Origin: Zoogloea oleivorans
GTDB lineage: Bacteria > Pseudomonadota > Gammaproteobacteria > Burkholderiales > Rhodocyclaceae
Assembly: GCF_008107625.1 (NCBI RefSeq)
Contig: NZ_SDKK01000004.1
Coordinates: 121,276-185,275, forward strand
Length of the DNA stretch: 64,000 nucleotides
Direction: 5' to 3'
Part shown: in pieces, positions 47,086 to 56,344 of the stretch
How the letters are laid out: each line of letters starts with the position of its first letter
Numbering within the stretch: position 1 is the first letter of the stretch
Position numbers and translations under genes: made by a program
The notes under the pieces: generated by a model
What the model was told of the DNA's origin: nothing
The model's database searches: none
What the model saw: only the letters and a program-made list of their open reading frames with translations

Positions 47086-48288
47086 ATGCCGCCCTTCCTC
47101 CGCGCTCTCAATTCCCGCAACTACCGTATCTACTTTGCCGGCCAGCTGATTTCCCTGGCTGGCACCTGGATGCAGCAGATCGCCATGGTGTGGCTGGCCT
47201 ACCGGCTGTCGGGCTCGGCTTTTGTGCTGGGCATGGTCGGGTTTGCCAGCCAGATTCCGATCCTCGTTTTCGGGGCCCTCGGCGGGGTGGTCACCGACCG
47301 CTTCGACAAGCGCCGCCTGCTCATGGCCACCCAGGCCCTGTCGATGGTGCAGGCGGTGGTGCTGGCCGGGCTGGCGTGGTTCGACGCGGCCACGCCGGGG
47401 CACCTGATCGCCATGGCCTTCAGCCTGGGCATCATCAACGCCCTCGACGTGCCGACCCGTCAGGCCATTGCGGTGCAGCTGGTGGACGACAAGGCCGATC
47501 TGCCCAACGCCATCGCGCTGAACTCCTTCCTGATGAACATCGCCCGCTTCGTCGGCCCGACGCTGGCCGGCTTCGTGGTGGCGCTGGTCGGCGAGGCGGT
47601 GTGCTTCCTGCTCAATGCCGCGTCCTACCTGGCCGTGCTGCTGGCCCTGCTGGCCATCCGCCTGCCCGCCGGCGGCGCCCGCAAGCCGTCCGCCCCGCCG
47701 CTGCAGGCCCTCAAGGAAGGGCTGGCCTACACCGTCGCCCACACAGGCATCCGTTCGTCGCTGATCCTGGTGGCGATGACGAGCTTTCTGGCCGCCCCCT
47801 ACGTAGTGCTGATGCCGCTCTTTGCGAAGGAAATCTTTGGCGGCGATGCGCGCCTGTTCGGCCTGCTGGTGGGCTGCTCCGGGGCCGGCTCGCTGCTCGG
47901 CAGTGTGTACCTGGCCACCCGCAAGGACACCGCCGGGCTGGCCGCCCTGGTGTCGCTGGCGGCACCAACGGTGGGCCTGGCGGTGGCCCTGTTCGCCCTG
48001 TCGCCGAGCCTGTGGATGGCCATGCCGGTGCTGTTCGGGCTGGGCCTGTTCATCATCATCACCGTAGCGGGCAGCAACACGCTGATCCAGACCCAGGTGG
48101 ACAACGATTTCCGCGGCCGGGTGATGGCCCTGTTCACGATGGCCTTTCTGGGCGTGGCGCCGCTGGGCAGCTTTGCGGTCGGCAGCCTGGCCCACGCCTT
48201 CGGGGTGCGGCCGACCCTGCTGGCCTGCGGGGTACTGACCGTCACCGCCGGGCTGGCTTACCGGCGCAGCCTGCGCCATGCCGTATAA
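47086..48288 (+). CDS. MFS exporter (EntS-like, DHA3-type)
   Basis: This is a 400-aa permease with 12 predicted TM segments. The ATG at 47086 gives the usual N-terminus (PPFLRALNSRNYRIYFAGQLISLAGTWMQQIAMVWL) for the MFS subfamily that includes the enterobactin exporter EntS and macrolide pumps. The loop after TM2 has the motif GVVTDRFDKRRLL. The frame is open upstream but lacks homology there. There is no siderophore cluster nearby, so the substrate is unknown. It is followed after 95 nt by the globin-coupled cyclase gene. Confidence 0.9.
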   Translation: MPPFLRALNSRNYRIYFAGQLISLAGTWMQQIAMVWLAYRLSGSAFVLGMVGFASQIPILVFGALGGVVTDRFDKRRLLMATQALSMVQAVVLAGLAWFDAATPGHLIAMAFSLGIINALDVPTRQAIAVQLVDDKADLPNAIALNSFLMNIARFVGPTLAGFVVALVGEAVCFLLNAASYLAVLLALLAIRLPAGGARKPSAPPLQALKEGLAYTVAHTGIRSSLILVAMTSFLAAPYVVLMPLFAKEIFGGDARLFGLLVGCSGAGSLLGSVYLATRKDTAGLAALVSLAAPTVGLAVALFALSPSLWMAMPVLFGLGLFIIITVAGSNTLIQTQVDNDFRGRVMALFTMAFLGVAPLGSFAVGSLAHAFGVRPTLLACGVLTVTAGLAYRRSLRHAV

Positions 48289-48383
48289 ATAGCCGTGACA
48301 AACGTAACGGAAACAGTCTTGCACCGACGCCCCTGACTCCCTTATGTTGTCAGTCTCAAAACAATAAAAGAGGACGTCACCCC

Positions 48384-49760
48384 ATGCCAAGCACATCCCG
48401 TCTGGCCCAGGAAACCTGGCAGGCACTGGCGGAAACGTCCTCCACGACCGTCCGCAACAGCGTTGCCGAAATCATCGAACGCGACAAGCTTGAGCTGGCC
48501 AGTGCGTTTTACCGGCACATGCTGTCCGACCCCGGTGCGGCCCCTTTCCTGTCCGTTTTCGCCGTCGAAGAAAAGCTCAAGCCGGGGCTACAGCGCTGGA
48601 TGGAAGTGCTGTTCTGCCACCGCAGCGTCGACGAACTGGCGGCCGCCCTCGCCCTGCAAAAACACGTGGGCGAAGTGCATGCCCGCGCCCAGATCCCCGT
48701 CAACCTGGTGGCCCGCGGCCTGCGCCTGCTCAAGCACGAGATCAACACGCGCCTGCTCGAAACCGGCCTGAGCCGCGAAGACCTGATCCACGCCGTGCTC
48801 TACGTGGACCGCCTGACCGACGTGGCCTTCGAGGAAATGAGCGCCGCCTTCATCATCTCGTCCGAACGCAGCGCGCGCACCGACGAGGCCTACAAGATGT
48901 TCGAGGCCGGCCGCAACCTGGCCCTGGAACGGGAGAAGCAGTCGGTAGCGATCCTCGAATGGGAAGCCCGCTTTTACCGCATGCTGGCCGCCGGCACCCC
49001 CTTCGACGACATCCACACGCTGCAGGATTCCGAGTTCGGCCTGTGGCTGCACCACAAGGCGCCGCTGCTCTTCGAGGACACCCGCGAGCTGCCGCTGATC
49101 GAGGAATGCGTGGATCGCATCGACGAGTCGCTCTTCCCGCAGCTGGTCTTCGGCCGTGACAAGAATCTGCAGTCCGAATCCAACCGCGCGCTGGCCAAGG
49201 CCGTGCTGGTGGAAGTGGACGAAATCAAGTTCCTGCTGCGCACCATGTTCGATCGCCTGGTGGACCTGGAAGTGGGCCGCGACGTACTGACCCACCTGTT
49301 CAACCGGCGCTTCCTGCCTTCCATCCTGAAGCGTGAAATCAGCCTGGCGCGACGCAACGCCGACAGCTTCTGTGTGCTGATGCTCGACATCGACCACTTC
49401 AAGCGGGTGAACGACGAGCACGGCCACGACGCCGGCGACCGGGTGCTGCAGCAGGTGGCGGCGCAGATCGTCGCGCAGGTGCGCGCCGGCGACTTCGTCT
49501 TCCGCTACGGTGGCGAGGAATTCCTCGCGGTGCTCGCCGAGATCGACGAAGCACGCGCCATGGTGGTTGCCGAGAAGATCCGCCAGCGCATCGAGGAGCT
49601 TGAAGTGAGTCTCTCCGGTGGGCGCAGCATCCGCCTCACCGTCAGCATCGGCCTCGCCGCCAACGACGGCCACCCCGATTACCAGCGCCTCATCGACCGC
49701 GCCGACCGGGCCCTCTACGTGGCCAAGAACGCCGGCCGCAACCGCATCGCCAAGGCCTGA
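48384..49760 (+). CDS. Globin-coupled diguanylate cyclase (oxygen sensor, DosC-like)
   Basis: This is a 458-aa soluble sensor that should make c-di-GMP in response to oxygen. Residues 1-160 are a globin-coupled sensor domain; the proximal heme ligand is His99 in KHVGEVHARAQIPVNLV. A middle helical domain (about 170-290) is followed by GGDEF (about 295-455). The GGDEF motif is GGEEF and an inhibitory RAGD lies exactly five residues before it, so both catalysis and product inhibition are expected. The ATG at 48384 has AGAGGA upstream. It is the second GGDEF protein of the window. Confidence 0.92.
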   Translation: MPSTSRLAQETWQALAETSSTTVRNSVAEIIERDKLELASAFYRHMLSDPGAAPFLSVFAVEEKLKPGLQRWMEVLFCHRSVDELAAALALQKHVGEVHARAQIPVNLVARGLRLLKHEINTRLLETGLSREDLIHAVLYVDRLTDVAFEEMSAAFIISSERSARTDEAYKMFEAGRNLALEREKQSVAILEWEARFYRMLAAGTPFDDIHTLQDSEFGLWLHHKAPLLFEDTRELPLIEECVDRIDESLFPQLVFGRDKNLQSESNRALAKAVLVEVDEIKFLLRTMFDRLVDLEVGRDVLTHLFNRRFLPSILKREISLARRNADSFCVLMLDIDHFKRVNDEHGHDAGDRVLQQVAAQIVAQVRAGDFVFRYGGEEFLAVLAEIDEARAMVVAEKIRQRIEELEVSLSGGRSIRLTVSIGLAANDGHPDYQRLIDRADRALYVAKNAGRNRIAKA

Positions 49761-49814
49761 TCCCCGCTATCATTCGGCCCCCACCTGCAGGCCGCCGGCC
49801 CGGATACCTCCCCC

Positions 49815-51740
49815 ATGACTGAAGCCACCGGCGCCGCCGCACCCAAACACCCGCCCCGCGTGCTGTCGATCATCCCGCCGATGACGCAGCTCAACACGCC
49901 CTACCCGTCCACCGCCTATCTCACCGGCTTCCTGCGCGAGCGGGGCGTGGACGCGGTGCAGGCGGACCTGGCCCTGGCGCTGGTCCTCGAACTGTTCTCG
50001 CCCACCGGGCTGGATGCCATCCGCAAGCGCATCCAGGCCATGCCGGCCCGCCAGCGCACGCCGGCCGTAGTGGCTTTTGATGGGCAGTTCGCGCGTTACC
50101 AGGCCACCATCGGCCCGGCCATCGCCTTTTTGCAGGGGCGTGACCCGACCATCGCCCACCGCATCGCCAGCCGTGCCTTCCTGCCCGAAGGAGCGCGCTT
50201 TGCCTCGCTGGACGTGTACATCGACCCGGACGGCGGCGACCCGCTGGCCTGGGCCTTCGGCGCACTGGGCGTGCAGGACAAGGCCCGCCACCTGGCCACG
50301 CTGTACCTCAACGACCTCGCCGACGTGCTCCGCGAGGCCGTCGATGCGCGCTTCGAGTTCGTCCGCTACGCCGAATCGCTGGCCATGGCCCAGCCCACCT
50401 TCACGCCGCTGGCCCAGGCCCTGGCCGGCCCGCCGACGCTGGTGGACGAGACCCTCAAGCGCCTCGCGCTGGCGGCCATCGATCAGCACAAGCCGCAAGT
50501 GGTGCTGCTGTCGGTGCCCTTCCCCGGCTCGGTATATGCCGCCTTCCGCATCGCCCAGACCATCAAGGCCTTCGATCCGTCCATCGTCACCGTGCTGGGC
50601 GGCGGTTTTGTGAATACCGAGCTGCGCGAACTCACCGAGCCGCGCGTCTTCGACTACTTCGACTACCTCACCCTCGACGACGGCGAGCGCCCGCTGCTGG
50701 CCCTGCTCGAACACCTCGACGGCAAGCGCGGCCGCTCACGGCTGGTGCGCACCTACGTGCGCGAAGAGGGGCAAGTCCGCTACATCAACCTCGCCGAACC
50801 CGACGTGCCCTTCGCCGAAGTCGGCACGCCCACCTGGGACGGCCTGCCACTGGATCGCTACCTGTCGATACTCGACATGCTCAACCCCATGCACCGGTTA
50901 TGGTCGGACGGGCGCTGGAACAAGCTCACCGTGGCCCACGGCTGCTACTGGAAGAAATGCAGCTTCTGCGATGTGAGCCTCGACTACATCGGCCGCTATG
51001 ACGGCGTTGCCGCCACCACGCTGGTGGACCGCATCGCGGCCATCGTCCAGGAAACCGGCCAGACCGGCTTTCATCTGGTGGACGAAGCCGCCCCGCCCAA
51101 GGCCCTCAAGGCCATGGCCGAAGAGCTGGCGCGGCGCAACCTGTCCATCTCGTGGTGGGGCAACATCCGCTTCGAAAAGTCCTTCAGCCCCGAGCTGTGC
51201 CTGCAACTGGCCGACAGCGGCTGCATCGCCATCTCGGGCGGGCTTGAAGTGGCCTCGGATCGCCTGCTCAAGCTGATGAAAAAAGGCGTCTCGGTGGATC
51301 AGGTGGCCCGCGTCACCCGCGGTTTCTCCGACGCCGGCATTCTTGTGCACGCCTACCTGATGTACGGCTTTCCGACGCAAACCGTGCAGGACACCGTGGA
51401 CGCCCTCGAATACGTGCGCCAGCTGTTCGACGCCGGCTGCATCCAGTCCGGCTTCTTCCATCGCTTCGTGTGCACCGTGCATTCGCCGGTCGGCCAGAAC
51501 CCCGAAGAATACGGCGTCAAGCTCAAGCCCCTGCCGCCGATCAGCTTCGCCAAGAACGACGTCGGCTTCATCGACCCCACCGGCGTCGATCACGACGCGC
51601 TCGGCGTGGCCCTCAACAAGGCCCTCTACAACTACATGCACGGCATCGGGCTGGATGAGGACGTGCGCAGCTGGTTCGGCACCAAGGTGCCCAAGACCCG
51701 CGTACCGCGCAACTTCATTGCGCGGGCCCTGGGCGACTAA
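49815..51740 (+). CDS. B12-domain-like radical SAM protein with C-x4-C-x2-C motif
   Basis: This is a 641-aa protein. The N-terminal half resembles a cobalamin-binding Rossmann fold (LSIIPPMTQLNTPYPSTAYLTGFLRERG; PQVVLLSVPFPGSVYAAFRIAQTIK; VTVLGGGFVNTEL) but no DxHxxG is seen. The radical SAM part starts at about residue 370, with the cluster motif GCYWKKCSFCD, i.e. Cys-x4-Cys-x2-Cys instead of the canonical Cys-x3-Cys-x2-Cys. Further landmarks are GFHLVDEAAPP, ISGGLEVASDRLLKLMKKG and HAYLMYGFPTQT. The substrate is unknown. It stands alone, 54 nt after the cyclase gene and convergent with a PEP-CTERM gene. Confidence 0.85.
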   Translation: MTEATGAAAPKHPPRVLSIIPPMTQLNTPYPSTAYLTGFLRERGVDAVQADLALALVLELFSPTGLDAIRKRIQAMPARQRTPAVVAFDGQFARYQATIGPAIAFLQGRDPTIAHRIASRAFLPEGARFASLDVYIDPDGGDPLAWAFGALGVQDKARHLATLYLNDLADVLREAVDARFEFVRYAESLAMAQPTFTPLAQALAGPPTLVDETLKRLALAAIDQHKPQVVLLSVPFPGSVYAAFRIAQTIKAFDPSIVTVLGGGFVNTELRELTEPRVFDYFDYLTLDDGERPLLALLEHLDGKRGRSRLVRTYVREEGQVRYINLAEPDVPFAEVGTPTWDGLPLDRYLSILDMLNPMHRLWSDGRWNKLTVAHGCYWKKCSFCDVSLDYIGRYDGVAATTLVDRIAAIVQETGQTGFHLVDEAAPPKALKAMAEELARRNLSISWWGNIRFEKSFSPELCLQLADSGCIAISGGLEVASDRLLKLMKKGVSVDQVARVTRGFSDAGILVHAYLMYGFPTQTVQDTVDALEYVRQLFDAGCIQSGFFHRFVCTVHSPVGQNPEEYGVKLKPLPPISFAKNDVGFIDPTGVDHDALGVALNKALYNYMHGIGLDEDVRSWFGTKVPKTRVPRNFIARALGD

Positions 51741-51745
51741 TCAGC

Positions 51746-52420
51746 TCACGCAGCCCCCGGGGCAAGCGCAGCGCTTGTCCGACGACGACGGCTGCGCACT
51801 GCCGTCAGCCCGGCCCCCGCCGCCGCCAGGCACGCGAGGGAGCCTGGCTCGGCAACCGAGGCAGACGGCACAGCCGTGGCAACGATCGTGTACTTGAAGC
51901 CTTCGGCAACACTCAACGGAGACTCTCCCGTCAGGGACAGCCGCTGACCATCAAAATCACCGGTGTAGGTGCTGTTGACCAGCGACCACCCGGAGCAACC
52001 GCCCGAGTAGAGAAAGCACGGATCGTCGCTCGCCGTGAAAGTGGTCCCCGTCACGATGCCGGAGAACGCCGGAAACACGAAACCCAGCGCCGCCGCACCG
52101 CCGGTGTCGATGCTCAGGGGTTCAAAACGGATCAGGTCAAGGTCGAAAAAACTTGTCGGATCAAACCAGTAAGGAAACGAAACCGTCTCCTCCTTCACGT
52201 CAAAGCTGCCCGACAGGGCAAACGTCTGGGGAGCGGGGGGCGTCGAGCAGTTGCCAAACGGATCGCAGATGGTCGGCCCACTGGAAGTGAAAGTCAGCAC
52301 GCTCCGGCTCGTATCGATGTTAACGACCACAGCCTGAACGCTCGGGGAAGCACTGCTCAGCAGCAAGCCGACCGCCGCCAGCGCGGTACGCCAGGAACGG
52401 TTTGTTTTACGTGTATTCAA
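51746..52420 (-). CDS. PEP-CTERM-like exported protein with atypical tail
   Basis: This is a 224-aa exported protein. The TTG at 52420 is preferred because AAAGGA lies 7 nt upstream; an ATG at 52456 has no ribosome site. The signal peptide is SWRTALAAVGLLLSSASPSVQA. The mature part is beta-rich with two Cys pairs (ICDPFGNCS; DDPCFLYSGGCSGW). The C-terminus VAEPGSLACLAAAGAGLTAV plus RSRRRR matches a PEP-CTERM layout with A-E-P instead of P-E-P, but ten more residues (TSAALAPGAA) follow the basic cluster, which is not typical. Exosortase processing is therefore uncertain. Confidence 0.72.
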   Translation of the reverse strand: MNTRKTNRSWRTALAAVGLLLSSASPSVQAVVVNIDTSRSVLTFTSSGPTICDPFGNCSTPPAPQTFALSGSFDVKEETVSFPYWFDPTSFFDLDLIRFEPLSIDTGGAAALGFVFPAFSGIVTGTTFTASDDPCFLYSGGCSGWSLVNSTYTGDFDGQRLSLTGESPLSVAEGFKYTIVATAVPSASVAEPGSLACLAAAGAGLTAVRSRRRRTSAALAPGAA

Positions 52421-52660
52421 GATGGTGTCCTTTGACTCAGTTGAAGGTGTCCACATGGGGAGAAGAAGGCAAAAACCCCCAATGGATATTCATGCAACAT
52501 TTACGCCAGCCTTCACCGGCATAACCGAATCAACCACTTGACGATGCATCAGTGGAAAAGGGCGGACATCCGCAAATTGCGCTGTAAGAAAAATCGACAC
52601 GCGCGGCCAGCCAGCTCAGACGTCTAGAATCGCGGCTTTACCGAAACCGAGACTCCGACC

Positions 52661-52972
52661 ATGAAACTCACCCAGCTCCCCATCGGCGCCCGCTTCGAAT
52701 ACGAAGGCCAGATCTTCACCAAGACCGGCCCCATGACCGCCGCCGGCGAAACCGGCGGCCAGCGCATGATTCCGCGCTACGCGGTGCTCAAGCCGATGGA
52801 CGGCTACACCCCGCCGCCGGAAGCGGAGGCGACACGCACGGTGGACGAGAAAACGGTTCTTGAGGCCTTCGAGACCTATCACGCCATCGCGCTCCGGCTG
52901 ACGGAAGGGCTGGGGAAAGCCGAGCTGGAACAAGCACGGCGGACGTTTCTGGCGGGGCTGAGTCAGCAATAA
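52661..52972 (+). CDS. Small conserved-type hypothetical protein
   Basis: This is a 103-aa cytosolic protein of unknown function. It has an N-terminal beta-rich part (LTQLPIGARFEYEGQIFTKTGPMTA), a Pro-rich middle (GYTPPPEAEA) and a C-terminal helix pair (KTVLEAFETYHAIALRLTEGLGKAELEQARRTFLAGL). Codon use fits the genome and the protein composition is normal, which supports it as a real gene. The ribosome site is weak (gagactccgacc). The N-terminal part reads like a small barrel seen in phage and housekeeping proteins, but no family is claimed. Confidence 0.7.
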   Translation: MKLTQLPIGARFEYEGQIFTKTGPMTAAGETGGQRMIPRYAVLKPMDGYTPPPEAEATRTVDEKTVLEAFETYHAIALRLTEGLGKAELEQARRTFLAGLSQQ

Positions 52973-53061
52973 ACGCCGGAACCCTACAGACGCAAAAAAG
53001 GCCGGAACCCTTGATTTCTCTGGGCTTGCCGGCCTGCTTTGGAACGCTTCGGAATTGTTGC

Positions 53062-53146
53062 TGGTGCCTTGGGCGAGACTCGAACTCGCACGACTTGCGT
53101 CACTACCCCCTCAAGATAGCGTGTCTACCAATTTCACCACCAAGGC
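53062..53146 (-). tRNA. tRNA-Leu (anticodon GAG)
   Basis: The gene folds as an 85-nt class II tRNA with encoded CCA. The acceptor stem GCCTTGG pairs with CCAAGGC, the anticodon arm is CTATC-TTGAGGG-GGTAG with anticodon GAG, there is a long variable arm (GAC-GCAA-GTC), and the T arm is GCGAG-TTCGAGT-CTCGC. It is the closest counterpart of E. coli leuU. Confidence 0.95.
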
Positions 53147-53216
53147 ACGGTCGCGAAGGGGGCGGATTATAGCCGAGGCAGCGCTGGCGTCAATATATTG
53201 TTGCCGGTAAAGACAT

Positions 53217-53251
53217 AAAAAAGCGGCCTGACACACGTCAGGCCGCTTTTT
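53217..53251 (-). terminator. Intrinsic terminator of dctA (bidirectional)
   Basis: A perfect stem agcggcctgac / gtcaggccgct with a 4-nt loop acac is flanked by A-runs on one side and T-runs on the other. It is a strong rho-independent terminator for dctA on the minus strand and can also work on the plus strand. Confidence 0.88.
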
Positions 53252-53303
53252 CTGGATCTACGGAACGGAATGCAGCGACGGGGTCGCGGTCGCCGGCAAC
53301 CGG

Positions 53304-54593
53304 TCAGGCGCGCGCAGGGCTCGCCAGAACCTCGTCGGGAAGCTGGTCATTGAGGGCCAGTTCCATCTTTTCCATGTCCAGCTCGTTTTCGGAGCGGGAG
53401 ATCACCACCGTGGCCACCGCGTTGCCGATGATGTTGGTCAGCGCCCGGGCTTCGCTCATGAAGCGGTCGATGCCGAGGATCAGCGCCATGCCGGCGATGG
53501 GGATCGTCGGGACCACTGCCAGCGTGGAAGCCAGGGTGATGAAGCCGGCACCGGTGATGCCGCTGGCGCCCTTGGAAGTGAGCATGGCCACGCCGATGAT
53601 GGTCAGCTCCTGGGTCATGGTCAGTTCGGTGTTGGTGGCCTGGGCGATGAACAGGGCCGCCATGGTCATGTAGATGTTGGTGCCGTCCAGGTTGAAGGAG
53701 TAGCCGGTGGGCACCACCAGACCCACCACCGAGCGGGAGCAACCCATCTTTTCGAGCTTGAGCATCAGCTTCGGCAGGGCCGACTCGGAAGAGCTGGTAC
53801 CCAGCACGATCATCAGTTCGTCACGAATGTATCTGATGAACTTGAAGATGCTGAAGCCGGTGTAGCGGGCAATGCCGCCCAGCACGACGATGATGAAGAG
53901 GATGCAGGTGAGGTAGAAGGAGCCCATCAGCTTGGCCATCGGCACCAGCGAGCCGACGCCGTACTTGCCGATGGTAAAGGCCATCGCACCGAAGGCACCC
54001 AGCGGGGCAAGCTTCATCACGGAATTGACGATACCGAACAGCACGTGGGAAACCTGCTCCACGAAGTGGAACACCGGCTTGCCCTTCTCGCCCATTGCCG
54101 ACAGGGAGAAGCCGAACAGGATGGCCAGCAGCAGCACTTGCAGGATGTCGCCCTTGGCGAAGGCATCCATGAAGGTATTGGGGATGATGTTGAGGATGAA
54201 CTCCACCGTAGACTGGGCGTGCGCCTTGGCGGCGTAGCCTTCGATGGCCTTGGTGTCGAGGGTGGACAGATCGGCATTGAAGCCGGCGCCGGGCTTGAGG
54301 GTGTTGGCCACCACGAGGCCGATCACCAGGGCAAAGGTGGAGACGATTTCGAAGTAGAGCAGCGCCTTGCCGCCCACCCGACCGACCTTCTTCATGTCTT
54401 CCATGCCGGCGATGCCGTGCACCACGGTACAGAAGATCACCGGCGCAATGATCATCTTGACCAGCTTGATGAAGCCGTCACCCAGGGGCTTCAGGTCGAC
54501 CCCCAGCTTGGGCTCGAAGTACCCCAACATCACGCCACAGGCGATGGCGAACAGCACCTGCACGTACAAAACCTTGTAGAACGGCTGCTTCAT
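53304..54593 (-). CDS. dctA: C4-dicarboxylate:cation symporter
   Basis: DctA imports succinate, fumarate, malate and related acids with protons or sodium (429 aa). The dicarboxylate/amino acid:cation symporter family is clear: N-terminal [19 protein letters not shown], the serine-rich reentrant loop [14 protein letters not shown], and the motif [26 protein letters not shown] followed by [17 protein letters not shown] lies upstream of the ATG. It is a single-gene unit with its own terminator. Uptake of C4 acids is consistent with possible fumarate respiration (see rquA). Confidence 0.96.
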   Translation of the reverse strand: MKQPFYKVLYVQVLFAIACGVMLGYFEPKLGVDLKPLGDGFIKLVKMIIAPVIFCTVVHGIAGMEDMKKVGRVGGKALLYFEIVSTFALVIGLVVANTLKPGAGFNADLSTLDTKAIEGYAAKAHAQSTVEFILNIIPNTFMDAFAKGDILQVLLLAILFGFSLSAMGEKGKPVFHFVEQVSHVLFGIVNSVMKLAPLGAFGAMAFTIGKYGVGSLVPMAKLMGSFYLTCILFIIVVLGGIARYTGFSIFKFIRYIRDELMIVLGTSSSESALPKLMLKLEKMGCSRSVVGLVVPTGYSFNLDGTNIYMTMAALFIAQATNTELTMTQELTIIGVAMLTSKGASGITGAGFITLASTLAVVPTIPIAGMALILGIDRFMSEARALTNIIGNAVATVVISRSENELDMEKMELALNDQLPDEVLASPARA

Positions 54594-54664
54594 GACGGCT
54601 TTTCTCCGGTGTTATGTCTATGCCTTGCAGGTTAGGGACATAAGCGGACGCCGGAAATTGTGTG

Positions 54665-55417
54665 CTACCCCATTGTGGACGGCCCTATTGTGGAAAGCCG
54701 CAAGCCTTGCGCGGGCACCTCCACGGCCAAACGGCGCGCCAGCTCGATCCCCTGAGGCGTCACGCGGGCGCCCAGGGCCAGCACCTCCACACCGCCCGCC
54801 ATGGCCTCCCGCAGCGCTCGCCCGTAGGCCGGGTCGATGTGGTCGGCGGGTTGCACCACGTCCACGTCGCTCCGCTGCACGCAGAACACCAGCACCGCCC
54901 GGTGGCCGGCCGCCACCATCGCCGCCATCTCACGCAAATGCCTGGCCCCGCGAGTCGTCACGGCATCCGGAAAAAAGCCCGTGCGACCGCTCACTGCGGC
55001 GCTGACATTCTTCACCTCCACATAGCAATCCGGCCGCCCTGCCGACTGCAGCAGCAGATCGATGCGACTGCTCTCCCCGTATTTGACCTCCGGCCGGATC
55101 ACCCCGTAACCCGCCAGTTCGGGCACCCTCGCGGCCTCGATGGCTTCACGTACCAGGGCATTGCTGCGCCCGGTATGCACGCCAACCGTCACGCCCGGCG
55201 CCACCTCGACCAGCTCCCAGGTCCATTTGAGCTTGCGCGCCGGATTGTCGGCCGGCGACAGCCAGACCCGGCTGCCGGCGTCCTTGCAACCCTGCATGGA
55301 GCCGGTATTGGCGCAGTGGGCGGTGACGATGGAAGCGTCGGCAAACTCCACATCGACGAGAAAACGCTGATAGCGCCGGATCAGCCGGCCTTCGATCAGG
55401 GGGGCAGGAAAGCGCAT
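54665..55417 (-). CDS. sfsA: SfsA family protein
   Basis: This is a 250-aa DNA/nucleic-acid-binding-type protein named for sugar fermentation stimulation in E. coli; the true role is unclear. Family motifs are LIEGRLIRRYQRFLVDVEF, TAHCANTGSMQGC, VGVHTGRSNALV, SRIDLLL, CYVEVKNVS and TTRGARHLREM. The ATG at 55417 is preferred over a GTG two codons upstream (55423). The nuclease-like core (E-V-K in YVEVKNV) is typical of the family. Confidence 0.94.
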   Translation of the reverse strand: MRFPAPLIEGRLIRRYQRFLVDVEFADASIVTAHCANTGSMQGCKDAGSRVWLSPADNPARKLKWTWELVEVAPGVTVGVHTGRSNALVREAIEAARVPELAGYGVIRPEVKYGESSRIDLLLQSAGRPDCYVEVKNVSAAVSGRTGFFPDAVTTRGARHLREMAAMVAAGHRAVLVFCVQRSDVDVVQPADHIDPAYGRALREAMAGGVEVLALGARVTPQGIELARRLAVEVPAQGLRLSTIGPSTMG

Positions 55418-55648
55418 GGGCACTCAGCCGCAGTCTGTCAAAGACATCGGGGACCTCACAGAATTGCTTAACAGAAAAATCACAAAACCGCCTTGCCGCG
55501 TCCTCGATCTTAACGAAAAATCTCGACCAACCCGCACGAATCCGCTGCGCCACCGTATTATCTGGTCAGAACACAGGCGTGACGCGGCTTGCCAGCGGTT
55601 TGTCCCAGTCACGCGCCGCCAGACAACTGCCTTCAGCAAAGCCAAGCC

Positions 55649-56332
55649 ATGCGCGATTCCGCCTCAGCGGCAGCCACCGAGTTGCCTGACTATCTCCGGG
55701 ATACCTACACCTGGGCTTACCTCGATCACCGCACCCTGCCCTGGCTGGACCGCCCCGTGGTGGTGTCGGCGATTCTGTGGGGCAACGCCAGCCGCCTGAT
55801 GGATGGCGCAGTGCGCGAGTTCAACCCCGGGCAGCGGGTCCTGCAGGCGGCTGCCGTATATGGCGACTTCTCGCCGCGTCTGGCGCGGCGACTGGGGGAT
55901 GCGGGGCAGCTGACGGTGCTCGACGTGGCGCCGATCCAGATCGCCAACACCCGGCGCAAGCTCGCCCCCTGGCCGCACATGCACGCCCAGGTGGCCGACC
56001 TCACCGAGCCGGTGGGCACCACCTTCGACGCGGTGTGCTGCTTCTTCCTGCTCCATGAGGTGCCGCCCCACGCCCGCCAGCGCATCGTCGCCAACCTGCT
56101 GAAAGCCGTCGAACCCGGCGGCAAGATCGTCTTTGTCGATTACCACCGACCGCGCTGGTGGCACCCGATGGGGCCGATCATGGCGCTGGTGTTCCGCTAT
56201 CTGGAACCCTTCGCCAATTCGCTACTGGCCGAATCCATCGAGACCCTGGTGCCGGAAACAGCCGACTTCGACTGGAAGAAGGAAACCTTCTTCGGCGGCC
56301 TCTACCAGCGGGTGGTGGGCATCCGGCGCTAA
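55649..56332 (+). CDS. rquA: RquA-type methyltransferase-like protein (rhodoquinone biosynthesis)
   Basis: This is a 227-aa class I SAM-dependent-fold protein. It carries the conserved stretches I associate with RquA: YTWAYLD near the N-terminus, ILWGNASRLMD, RVLQAAAVYGDFSPRLARRL, VLDVAPIQIANTRRKL, CCFFLLHEVP, KIVFVDYHRPRWWHP and FFGGLYQRVVGIR. RquA converts ubiquinone to rhodoquinone, the low-potential quinone used for fumarate reduction without oxygen, using SAM as amino donor. If the call is right, the organism can probably respire fumarate; dctA next door would supply it. The alternative is another quinone or small-molecule methyltransferase of the same fold. Confidence 0.7.
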   Translation: MRDSASAAATELPDYLRDTYTWAYLDHRTLPWLDRPVVVSAILWGNASRLMDGAVREFNPGQRVLQAAAVYGDFSPRLARRLGDAGQLTVLDVAPIQIANTRRKLAPWPHMHAQVADLTEPVGTTFDAVCCFFLLHEVPPHARQRIVANLLKAVEPGGKIVFVDYHRPRWWHPMGPIMALVFRYLEPFANSLLAESIETLVPETADFDWKKETFFGGLYQRVVGIRR

Positions 56333-56344
56333 GCCCCGCGTACG

